In this document: positions 1 to 5,209 of the stretch, piece after piece
Numbering within the stretch: position 1 is the first letter of the stretch
Layout of the letters: every line of letters starts with the position of its first letter
Assembly: GCA_021785235.1 (NCBI GenBank)
Contig: JAJYGB010000590.1
Span: 1 to 5,209 of the forward strand
Direction: 5' to 3'
DNA from: Bacteroidota bacterium
Lineage (GTDB): Bacteria > Bacteroidota > Kryptoniia > Kryptoniales > JAKASW01
Length of the DNA stretch: 5,209 bases
Made by a program: the position numbers and the translations under genes
The notes under the pieces: model-generated
Database searches by the model: none
What the model saw: the letters and a program-made list of their open reading frames with translations, nothing else
Told to the model about the DNA's origin: nothing

Positions 1-292
1 CCATGGCCAGCTGATTGCACAGGGAACCGTATCGGAACTTCTGAACAGCGGCTCGTCGTACTTCACCGTCCAGGCGTTTCCGCAGGACAGGGCGCTCGAA
101 ATTATCGGGAATCTCCCGTGGGTTGAGGTGGTGGCCACCGGTAACGGCATCGACGTCCGCATTGACTCGCACAGGGCTGCGGAACTGAACAGGATCCTTG
201 TCACAGGCGGCATCGACGTTTCCGGCTTTGCCGCGAAGCGCACTCTCGAAGATTACTTCCTCAAGATAACGGAAGGAGCTTCGGAAGTATGA
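1..292 (+). CDS. ABC transporter ATP-binding protein, C-terminal part (5' end outside window)
   Basis: Reading from base 2 gives 96 residues ending at a TGA at 290-292. The piece opens with HGQLIAQGTVSELL, the stretch that follows the H-loop region in ABC ATPases of the ABC-2/drug-export type (normally 'hhGrliaqGtveel'). It then has an alpha/beta tail and ends LEDYFLKITEGASE, a very common C-terminus for this family. The Walker A, signature and Walker B motifs lie upstream of the window and cannot be checked. The protein would be the cytoplasmic ATPase that powers the permease encoded next, whose ATG overlaps this stop as ATGA. The substrate cannot be told from this part. Family assignment is firm from the tail and the neighbour; the exact subfamily is not. 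Confidence 0.88.
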   Translation, partial: HGQLIAQGTVSELLNSGSSYFTVQAFPQDRALEIIGNLPWVEVVATGNGIDVRIDSHRAAELNRILVTGGIDVSGFAAKRTLEDYFLKITEGASEV

Positions 293-1131
293 GCCTTTTC
301 TCAATCGAAGTGGAAAAAACTTTCCGGCGGTGGCGCACCTACATCGGGTTTGCAGTTGTTCTGGCTGCAGTACTTTTCCTCGAAGTAATAATAAAGGTGA
401 ACGAAACGCAGATGGCGAAAAGCTTCGCCGGCGGACTCAGCAGCGATTTTCTCGTTTCCGGCAATATCCTCAACGCCTGGGTTATCACGGCGTTCATAAT
501 GAACTCGCTCTACATTCACGTCCCGTTCCTGATAGCGCTTGTTGCGGGCGATATGGTATCTTCGGAAGCTACTTCGGGAACGATCCGGTTTTTGATGATA
601 CGTCCGCCATCGCGCTCGAAGATAATTTGGTCAAAGTACCTGGCGATGCTGTTCTACACCGCGCTCCTCATATTGTTCCTGGGAATTCTCTGTGTCGGCA
701 TCGGCCTCCTGTTTTTCGGCGGCGGCGATCTGATCAAGTTTCAACCGACAATACCACACATCGTCGTGCTCCCGGCGCATGTTGCCGCCACCTGCACGGG
801 ACTCGCATTCCTCGCGGCTATTCTGTCGATGTCCGTCGTGGGATCACTTGCATTCCTGTTTTCCACGCTTGTCGATAACTCGATCGGGCCGATTATCGGT
901 TCTATCGCCGTCGTGATAATCTCCTTCATACTTGGGAACCTGCCGTTCGATTTTGCCGAGTCTTTGCATCCTTACCTTTTCACGACTTACATGGGGATTT
1001 GGCAGCTCCTCCTGGACAATCCCATCAATTGGGCGGAGGTCGGGAAATATTCGCTGGCTTTGATCGGTTACGATGCTGCGCTTTTTGCGGCGGCATATTT
1101 TGTATTTGTCAGAAAGGATATTAAGAGCTGA
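289..1131 (+). CDS. ABC-2 type transporter permease
   Basis: This 280-residue integral membrane protein is the membrane half of the exporter whose ATPase ends just upstream. Hydrophobic stretches near residues 17-35, 63-86, 115-143, 166-195, 198-215 and 252-274 fit the six-helix plan of ABC-2 permeases. After the second helix comes GDMVSSEATSGTIRFLMIRP, matching the conserved cytoplasmic 'E...GTLr.lL.rPvsR' loop of the family, followed by SRSKIIWSKY leading into helix three. The length is typical for single-domain ABC-2 permeases such as the NosY/BcrB type. The start is supported by AAGGAG at 273-278, ten bases upstream, and by the ATGA overlap with the ATPase stop. Its own stop overlaps the next start as TGATG. 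Substrate is unknown; the LolA-like neighbour makes a lipid or lipoprotein cargo possible, but that is inference. Confidence 0.88.
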   Translation: MSLFSIEVEKTFRRWRTYIGFAVVLAAVLFLEVIIKVNETQMAKSFAGGLSSDFLVSGNILNAWVITAFIMNSLYIHVPFLIALVAGDMVSSEATSGTIRFLMIRPPSRSKIIWSKYLAMLFYTALLILFLGILCVGIGLLFFGGGDLIKFQPTIPHIVVLPAHVAATCTGLAFLAAILSMSVVGSLAFLFSTLVDNSIGPIIGSIAVVIISFILGNLPFDFAESLHPYLFTTYMGIWQLLLDNPINWAEVGKYSLALIGYDAALFAAAYFVFVRKDIKS

Positions 1132-1907
1132 TGAAACTGACTTTGTCTCGTCGCAGTTGTTCTTCCGCAAATCCCAAATCCCGAATGCGAGAATCTGGAA
1201 TTAGATTACACCCGGTTAGTTTTTGTTCTGCAATTTCGATTTTTTTATTGTTTGCAGCCTGGAGTCCGGTGCTTGGAGCTTCTCCTCAAGGCAAAGGTGC
1301 CGAATATCTTGAAAATGCTATACATAAATTCGATCCTGTCAAGGATTATGTGGTGGACGTAAAGGTCCACATGGATATCAAGGCAGTTCAGGCTCCCGAT
1401 ATGGAGGCGAAGATCTATTACAAGGAGCCCGACAAGGTCAAGATCGATTCCAAAGGGCTCTTCTTCATGCCGAAGGATGTCGGAGTAATAAACCCGCGCA
1501 AATTCGATCCCGGTAAATATGAGATTGCAGTTTTGGACACGCTTACTTATGAAGGTGATCAAGCCGTCCGTATCTCGCTCGTTCCAAAGCAGGACGAAAC
1601 CGGAAGCCACAACGTGATACTGACCATCGACAAGAAGGACTGGCTGATCGTCGAAATCGCAACGGCTCCTTATCCAGGCAGAGAGGCAAGCGCGAAAATC
1701 ACATACGGTATCTTCGACGGCTTCCAGATGCCTGTCAAGATAGATGTGAACCTGGATGTAAGTAAGATAAGCGGAGAGGGGACGGAGTTCGGCCACGGGC
1801 GCGGACGTGCCCCTGAATTAAAAGGGAAGGTGGAGGTCTACTACTCCAACTATAAAATAAACACTGGCCTCTCGGATGACATATTTAAGAAACGAAATGA
1901 CGATTAG
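1131..1907 (+). CDS. secreted LolA-like (outer membrane lipoprotein-sorting) protein
   Basis: This 258-residue protein looks exported. A hydrophobic core (FCSAISIFLLFAAW, about residues 31-44) is followed by SPVLGAS, which fits signal peptidase I cleavage after residue 49 or 50. The mature part is beta-rich and has LolA/LppX-fold wording: DYVVDVKVHMDIKA (72-85), then AKIYYKEPDKVKIDSKG (93-109), with the usual 'yykkPdkvri' pattern, then LTIDKKDWLIVEI (164-176). LolA-like proteins bind acyl chains and carry lipoproteins or lipids through the periplasm. I cannot tell whether this one is a true LolA or a related lipid-binding protein. A glycine-rich insert lies near residues 214-226. ATG 1131 is chosen because it overlaps the permease stop (TGATG), with a weak AAAGGA at 1113-1118. 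The n-region before the hydrophobic core is unusually long, about 30 residues, and includes a degenerate heptamer repeat. Met19 at 1185 is an alternative start but lacks a Shine-Dalgarno. Confidence 0.72.
   Translation: MKLTLSRRSCSSANPKSRMRESGIRLHPVSFCSAISIFLLFAAWSPVLGASPQGKGAEYLENAIHKFDPVKDYVVDVKVHMDIKAVQAPDMEAKIYYKEPDKVKIDSKGLFFMPKDVGVINPRKFDPGKYEIAVLDTLTYEGDQAVRISLVPKQDETGSHNVILTIDKKDWLIVEIATAPYPGREASAKITYGIFDGFQMPVKIDVNLDVSKISGEGTEFGHGRGRAPELKGKVEVYYSNYKINTGLSDDIFKKRNDD
1168..1209. repeat. degenerate 7-base tandem repeat inside the LolA-like gene
   Basis: Two exact copies of CAAATCC (1168-1174 and 1175-1181) are followed by decaying copies CGAATGC, GAGAATC, TGGAATT and AGATTAC. The AAT core falls at 1170, 1177, 1184, 1192 and 1199, so the period is seven with one slip. 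In frame it encodes NPKSRMRESGIRL, within the n-region of the signal peptide. Repeats of the AAATCCC type are, from memory, a recurrent intergenic element in several bacterial phyla and often get translated as NPKS-like strings. Only the first two units are exact, so the true extent is uncertain. Confidence 0.5.
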
Positions 1908-2026
1908 GTGTCGGGATCTGCTGTAACATCTGACCTTCCGACTCAACGGCCGTCACTACCAGGAATCTGCAGGCACATCGACGTCCCCGTGTGCGGCCGT
2001 TACCCGGGCGCTTGATTAATCCATAG

Positions 2027-2059
2027 TTCCCGACAGCGCGCGAGCGCCTTGTCGGGGAA
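2027..2059. repeat. strong hairpin with GCGA loop (possible REP-like palindrome)
   Basis: CCCGACA (2029-2035) pairs with TGTCGGG (2050-2056). Inside, GCGC (2036-2039) pairs with GCGC (2044-2047) around a GCGA loop, which is a GNRA-type tetraloop on the plus strand. A CT bulge at 2048-2049 joins the two helices, and TT/AA extends the base across a bulged G at 2057. The stem is stable enough to act as an RNA end or pause site, but neither strand has a following T-run, so classic intrinsic termination is not supported. A third copy of TGTCGGG at 1909-1915 could compete for the same left arm. It may be a dispersed palindromic element. Confidence 0.55.
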
Positions 2060-2095
2060 GCATTGTTCCACCGTTTCATGTCGTTTGATCCCTTC

Positions 2096-2124
2096 TTGCT
2101 AAACTTTCCCACCTAAAGTATATT
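2096..2124 (+). promoter_or_regulatory. predicted sigma70-like promoter for the mutS transcript
   Basis: TTGCTA at 2096-2101 (four of six matches to TTGACA) and TATATT at 2119-2124 (five of six to TATAAT) are separated by exactly 17 bases. Transcription would begin near 2131, about 25 bases before the leader ORF and about 150 before mutS. It is the best promoter-like pair I see in the gap. If the host uses a Bacteroidota-type primary sigma factor with a different -7 consensus, the match loses weight. Confidence 0.5.
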
Positions 2125-2154
2125 CTAAGCACAGTCAAGAAAGAGAGAGGAGAT

Positions 2155-2230
2155 TGTGGAACTTAGCGTTCTTTCCTGTGCCAGCAGTCGTCGTGGGGAA
2201 GAGCGGAATTCTCCGCTTAGCCGTTCCACA
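2155..2230 (+). promoter_or_regulatory. possible structured mRNA leader (three-way junction) upstream of mutS
   Basis: TGTGGAAC (2155-2162) is perfectly complementary to GTTCCACA (2223-2230). Enclosed are a second stem, CTTTCC (2171-2176) with GGGAAG (2196-2201, one G-U pair), and a third, AGCGGA (2202-2207) with TCCGCT (2212-2217) around an ATTC loop. The three stems are mutually compatible and form a three-way junction of 76 bases. The closing stem covers the GTG start of the leader ORF, so folding and leader translation would exclude each other. I recognise no riboswitch class here. Short complementary arms can arise by chance, so this needs comparative support. Confidence 0.25.
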
Positions 2231-2284
2231 GAATTGGTCGTGTCTAACTTGATCGCGAAAACGGAACTCAGCAGGATCAGATGA
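2156..2284 (+). CDS. possible 42-codon leader ORF overlapping mutS
   Basis: A GTG at 2156 follows the purine-rich GAGAGAGG/AGGAG stretch at 2143-2152, a strong Shine-Dalgarno although its last part lies only about three bases from the start. The frame runs 42 codons without a stop and ends in TGA at 2282-2284, overlapping the mutS ATG as ATGA, the same coupling used between the upstream genes. The peptide begins VELSVLSCASSRRGEERNS, is Ser/Arg/Glu rich, has no membrane segment or domain I recognise, and matches no known mutS-linked peptide. It may be a leader peptide whose translation feeds ribosomes to mutS, or a chance open frame of ordinary length. A structured untranslated leader is the main alternative. 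Confidence 0.3.
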   Translation: MELSVLSCASSRRGEERNSPLSRSTELVVSNLIAKTELSRIR

Positions 2285-4923
2285 ATAAAGGCGCTTCGAT
2301 TACGCCTCTGATGTCACAATACCGAAAAGTGAAAGACCGATATCCTGATGCAATTGTGCTTTTCAGGATGGGGGACTTCTATGAAACTTTTGAAGAAGAT
2401 GCCAGGATCGCGAGCTCCGTGCTTTCGCTTACTCTGACGAGACGCGCGAACGGCGCGGCCGCGGATGTCCCGTTGGCCGGCTTTCCGCACCACGCGATAA
2501 ATCAGTATCTTCCCAGGCTCGTGAGAGCCGGTTACAGAGTGGCCGTATGTGAGCAGCTGGAGGATCCTAAATTCGCGAAAGGAATTGTCAAACGCGATAT
2601 AGTCGAAGTCGTCACACCTGGCGTGAATTTCTCGAACGACTCGGTAAAAGTGAACAACTATTTCGCGTCGCTTATAACTGAAGGGACGGAATTCGGGTTT
2701 GCCTTCTGCGATGCGGCGACGGGTGAATTCAGCTTTTGCCAGGCCGACCTTTCGGAGATCGATAATTACCTTGCCAAAGTGGAGCCCCTTGAAGTGGTAC
2801 TTCCACGAGAGATGACCGACCAGCTTGAACCTATCGTATCGGGCGTGTTGAAGAGGGGCATCACGACACGCCGTGACGGATATATTTTCAATTTCGATTA
2901 TGCATATGACAAGCTCATTCATCACTTCAACGTTCAGAATCTAAAAGGGTACGGCCTTGAATCTAAATATCTGGCTATCCGTGCCGCCGGTGCTGCGCTC
3001 GATTACCTGGCCGAGACTCAAAACGGCAATTTGTCGTACATCGTTTCCATTTCCGAGTTCACTCTCTCCGGTTTTGTGGAGATAAACAGGACAAGCCGAG
3101 GACACCTGGAGATTGTGGACACCCTCTCCGAGGGCGGTTCGAGCCTGTTGAGCGTTCTCGATCGCACCGAAACGGCGATGGGAGCAAGGCTGTTGAGGCG
3201 GACGCTCCTTCAACCGATGAAAAGTGTAACTGAGATAAATGCCCGGCTCGATTCGGTCGAGGAGATTATGAAAGGTGAGGAAACCAGACAGCAACTCTCA
3301 CGGCTGCTTTCAGACTTCGGCGATCTTGAACGTCTGGTCGCAAGGATTTCGACCAAACGGGCGACCCCGCGTGACATCGGTGCATTGCGCATGATGCTGC
3401 AAAAACTCCCCGCGATCAGGAACCGTATCCGCGATCTGGGTTCCGGACGCTGGCCTGAAATCGCTGAAGGGATAAATGAAGAGGCGCAGCTTCTCAAGCG
3501 TTTGACGGAGTCTCTATCTGAAGAACTGCCCGCTCAGGCCTCCGACGGCGGAGTGATAAGAAAAGGTTACAACGCGGAACTTGACGAGCTCCGCGGGCTG
3601 GCGTTCAATGCCAAAGACTGGATAGCGCGGATGCAGGTGACGGAGCGGCAGCGAACCGGAATCTCGTCCCTCAAAGTCGATTACAACTCCGTCTTCGGAT
3701 ATTACATCGAGATTACGAAGTCGAATCTTTCCCGTGTGCCGGATAATTATATAAGGAAGCAGACTCTAGTCAATGCCGAGCGCTTCATCACACAGGAATT
3801 GAAGGAATACGAAGAGAAAGTTCTCCATGCCGAGGAAAGAATTCAGAAGCTCGAACTTCAGTTGTTCGAAGAGCTGCGCGATGAAGTCGCGTCTCACTCT
3901 TCGTCGCTGCTGGCCACTTCGAGGGCCGTCGCGCTTGCGGATGTCTTCCTTTCTTTTGCCGGCGTCGCCGTCGAAAACAATTATGTCAGGCCTACTGTGG
4001 ACGAGTCGCTCGACCTCGAAATAGAGGCGGGCAGGCATCCTGTCGTCGAGAAAGTTCTTCCGAGCGGCGAGAGTTTTGTCCCCAACGACATAGTGCTCCA
4101 TGAGGGTAAGGAGCAGATTGCCGTCATTACAGGACCGAACATGGCGGGCAAAAGCGTTTACATCAGGCAGATTGCTCTCCTGGTTCTGATGGCCCAGACG
4201 GGTTCCTTCGTCCCGGCAAAGTGCGCGCGAATCGGGATAGTCGACAAGATATTCACGAGAGTTGGCGCTTCCGATAACATCAGCGCGGGCGAGAGTACTT
4301 TCATGATCGAAATGCAGGAAGCTGCAAATATTCTCAATAACGCTACGACGAGGAGCCTGGTACTCCTTGATGAGATAGGAAGGGGAACAAGCACTTTCGA
4401 CGGCGTGTCGATTGCCTGGTCGATAGTTGAGTATCTCCACCAGAACCCTTTGCGGAGCGCGAGGACTCTGTTTGCCACGCACTACCATGAGCTCAACGAG
4501 TTGGCCGGGCTCTATCCCCGGGTGAAGAATTTCAAGGCCGATGTCAGGGAATACGGCGGGAAGGTAATCTTCCTCCACAAGATAGCCGAGGGAAGTGCCG
4601 ACCACAGCTACGGAATTCATGTCGCGGAAATGGCGGGGCTGCCGAAGACGGTGACGTCGAGGGCGAGAGAAATTCTGAAGAACCTCGAATCGTTCGAACT
4701 ATCGGCGACGGAGTCCGCGCGTTCCAATGAGCCTGAGACCAGGATGCCGAAGCCTCGCAGGGTTGTACCCAAGGGAAGAGAAGGCGGCCTGCAGATAGAG
4801 ATGTTCCAGCTGGGCGACGAAGAGCTTCGTCAAAAAATCGAAAGCGTCGACCTCAACAACCTCACACCGGTCGAGGCCCTCAACAAGATCGCGGAGTTCA
4901 AGAAAATCATAGAAAAGGAGTGA
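2281..4923 (+). CDS. mutS: DNA mismatch repair protein MutS
   Basis: This complete 880-residue MutS recognises mismatches and small loops and starts methyl-independent or MutL-dependent repair in the cytoplasm, using ATP to switch to a sliding clamp. The N-terminal mismatch-binding domain has GDFYETF with Phe33 and Glu35, the F-x-E wedge that contacts the mispair. The connector and core domains follow, with FGYYIEITK at 472-480 and the clamp/lever segment YIRKQTLVNAERF starting at 490. The ATPase has Walker A GPNMAGKS (618-625), SAGESTF (668-674), Walker B LVLLDE (D697, E698), the GRGTSTFDG loop and the FATHYHE histidine loop (H734). QIEMF at 838-842 fits a beta-clamp-binding pentapeptide, and the LNNLTPVEALNKI end is the usual oligomerisation helix pair. 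The length is close to E. coli MutS (853). AGGA at 2273-2276 sits four bases before the ATG. All catalytic residues are present. Confidence 0.98.
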   Translation: MNKGASITPLMSQYRKVKDRYPDAIVLFRMGDFYETFEEDARIASSVLSLTLTRRANGAAADVPLAGFPHHAINQYLPRLVRAGYRVAVCEQLEDPKFAKGIVKRDIVEVVTPGVNFSNDSVKVNNYFASLITEGTEFGFAFCDAATGEFSFCQADLSEIDNYLAKVEPLEVVLPREMTDQLEPIVSGVLKRGITTRRDGYIFNFDYAYDKLIHHFNVQNLKGYGLESKYLAIRAAGAALDYLAETQNGNLSYIVSISEFTLSGFVEINRTSRGHLEIVDTLSEGGSSLLSVLDRTETAMGARLLRRTLLQPMKSVTEINARLDSVEEIMKGEETRQQLSRLLSDFGDLERLVARISTKRATPRDIGALRMMLQKLPAIRNRIRDLGSGRWPEIAEGINEEAQLLKRLTESLSEELPAQASDGGVIRKGYNAELDELRGLAFNAKDWIARMQVTERQRTGISSLKVDYNSVFGYYIEITKSNLSRVPDNYIRKQTLVNAERFITQELKEYEEKVLHAEERIQKLELQLFEELRDEVASHSSSLLATSRAVALADVFLSFAGVAVENNYVRPTVDESLDLEIEAGRHPVVEKVLPSGESFVPNDIVLHEGKEQIAVITGPNMAGKSVYIRQIALLVLMAQTGSFVPAKCARIGIVDKIFTRVGASDNISAGESTFMIEMQEAANILNNATTRSLVLLDEIGRGTSTFDGVSIAWSIVEYLHQNPLRSARTLFATHYHELNELAGLYPRVKNFKADVREYGGKVIFLHKIAEGSADHSYGIHVAEMAGLPKTVTSRAREILKNLESFELSATESARSNEPETRMPKPRRVVPKGREGGLQIEMFQLGDEELRQKIESVDLNNLTPVEALNKIAEFKKIIEKE
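4915..4920 (+). promoter_or_regulatory. Shine-Dalgarno of the gene after mutS
   Basis: AAGGAG lies six bases before ATG 4927 and inside the last codons of mutS, whose stop is at 4921-4923. It is the strongest and best spaced ribosome binding site in the window. It fixes the start of the downstream gene and indicates that the two genes share a transcript. Confidence 0.85.
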
Positions 4924-4926
4924 CAG

Positions 4927-5209
4927 ATGGAACCTACGGGGAAGGTGGTGTCGGTTCACGGTGCAACGATTGTCGGGGAGACTACGACGGCGGAGCATTT
5001 CAGCGTCGGATCCTATGTGTCCGTTATAATGCCGGAAAGCAAATTACTGGGAGTGATCAGCTCGCTGGAACTCGCCTCAGGTGACGCGGTGAGGTTTACC
5101 GCCAACCTGTTCGGCAAGTTCAGTGAGGGGAGGTTCCAGCGGGGCACCGAAGAGCTGCCATATCCCGGAGCGAGCGTGGAGCTTCCTACGGAAGGTGATC
5201 TCGATCGCA
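4927..5209 (+). CDS. HerA-like ATPase, N-terminal HAS-barrel part (3' end outside window)
   Basis: The open frame gives 94 complete residues and runs off the window. It begins MEPTGKVVSVHGATIVGE, then VGSYVSVIMPESKLLGVISSLEL, then LFGKFSEGRFQRGTEELPYPGASV and LPTEGDLD. This order (short beta-strand 'G.VvsV.G', 'iG.V.sl', 'RGv..YP..G..V..at..dL') is what I know from the N-terminal HAS-barrel of HerA/DUF87 family ATPases. These are hexameric DNA translocases that often work with a nuclease such as NurA. The RecA-like ATPase domain with Walker motifs would lie downstream and is not visible, so the call rests on the barrel alone. It starts three bases after the mutS stop, which points to an operon and a DNA-processing role. 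Another barrel-containing ATPase family remains possible. Confidence 0.6.
   Translation, partial: MEPTGKVVSVHGATIVGETTTAEHFSVGSYVSVIMPESKLLGVISSLELASGDAVRFTANLFGKFSEGRFQRGTEELPYPGASVELPTEGDLDR

Larger units (their letters stand above)
1908..2280. other. intergenic region between the ABC/LolA operon and mutS
   Basis: These 373 bases hold no convincing conserved protein gene. The first part (to about 2060) contains inverted repeats: TGTCGGGA at 1909-1916 against TCCCGACA at 2028-2035, AACGGCC at 1945-1951 against GGCCGTT at 1995-2001, and a strong local hairpin at 2027-2059. The second part contains a promoter-like pair at 2096-2124, a Shine-Dalgarno at 2144-2151 and a possible leader ORF running into mutS. 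No T-run follows any hairpin, so an intrinsic terminator for the upstream operon is not evident. A minus-strand open frame at 1885-2112 is rich in Arg and Gly, has no recognised domain, and overlaps the LolA-like gene end, so it is not called. Confidence 0.7.

Noticed and set aside
330..878. 182-codon plus-strand frame inside the permease gene
   Set aside because: It is rich in Arg, His and Cys, has no domain and no ribosome binding site of its own, and lies inside the well supported membrane protein frame.
2027..2059. Intrinsic terminator for the ABC/LolA operon
   Set aside because: The stem is strong, but no run of T follows it on either strand, so only a hairpin is called.
1885..2112. 75-codon minus-strand open frame across the intergenic region
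   Set aside because: It overlaps the end of the LolA-like gene, is Arg/Gly rich, has no recognisable domain, and its sequence is explained by the GC-rich inverted repeats.
2155..2230. A tRNA gene, suggested by a 76-base segment closed by a 7-8 bp stem
   Set aside because: There is no TTC-type T loop, no D-arm, no five-base anticodon stem with a seven-base loop in the right place, and no CCA end. Only the length and closing stem resemble a tRNA.
3766..4620. 284-codon open frame on the minus strand
   Set aside because: It lies wholly opposite the conserved clamp and ATPase domains of mutS, is rich in Arg/His/Leu as expected of a shadow frame, and shows no recognisable domain.

Overview
The window looks like an ordinary bacterial chromosome segment with tightly packed plus-strand genes. 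The MutS protein suggests the FCB group (Bacteroidota/Chlorobi/Ignavibacteria side): its N-terminal domain carries the wording RANGAAADVPLAGFPHHA and EQLEDPKFAKGIVKR, which I associate with that group. This placement is from memory of the family, not from a search. No rRNA, tRNA, CRISPR array or insertion sequence was found.

Layout. Bases 1-292 are the C-terminal end of an ABC transporter ATPase. It overlaps by ATGA an ABC-2 type permease (289-1131), which in turn overlaps by TGATG a secreted LolA-like protein (1131-1907). These three look like one translationally coupled operon: an exporter plus a periplasmic lipid- or lipoprotein-handling protein. The signal-peptide region of the LolA-like protein contains a degenerate 7-base tandem repeat that looks like intergenic DNA captured into the gene.

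Bases 1908-2280 form the only long gap. Its first part holds inverted repeats, including a strong hairpin with a GCGA loop at 2027-2059. Its second part holds a good sigma70-like promoter (2096-2124), then a Shine-Dalgarno sequence and a possible 42-codon leader ORF (2156-2284) that ends in an ATGA overlap with mutS. The same leader can fold into a three-way junction whose closing stem covers the GTG start of the small ORF.

Bases 2281-4923 encode a complete DNA mismatch repair protein MutS with all expected motifs. Directly downstream, with its Shine-Dalgarno inside the end of mutS, starts a gene cut by the window end (4927-5209). Its N-terminus resembles the HAS-barrel of HerA-type DNA-translocating ATPases, so the second operon may join mismatch repair to a DNA-processing ATPase.

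I see no clearly new system. The best candidates for a second look are the mutS leader, the repeat-bearing signal peptide and the mutS-HerA-like pairing.
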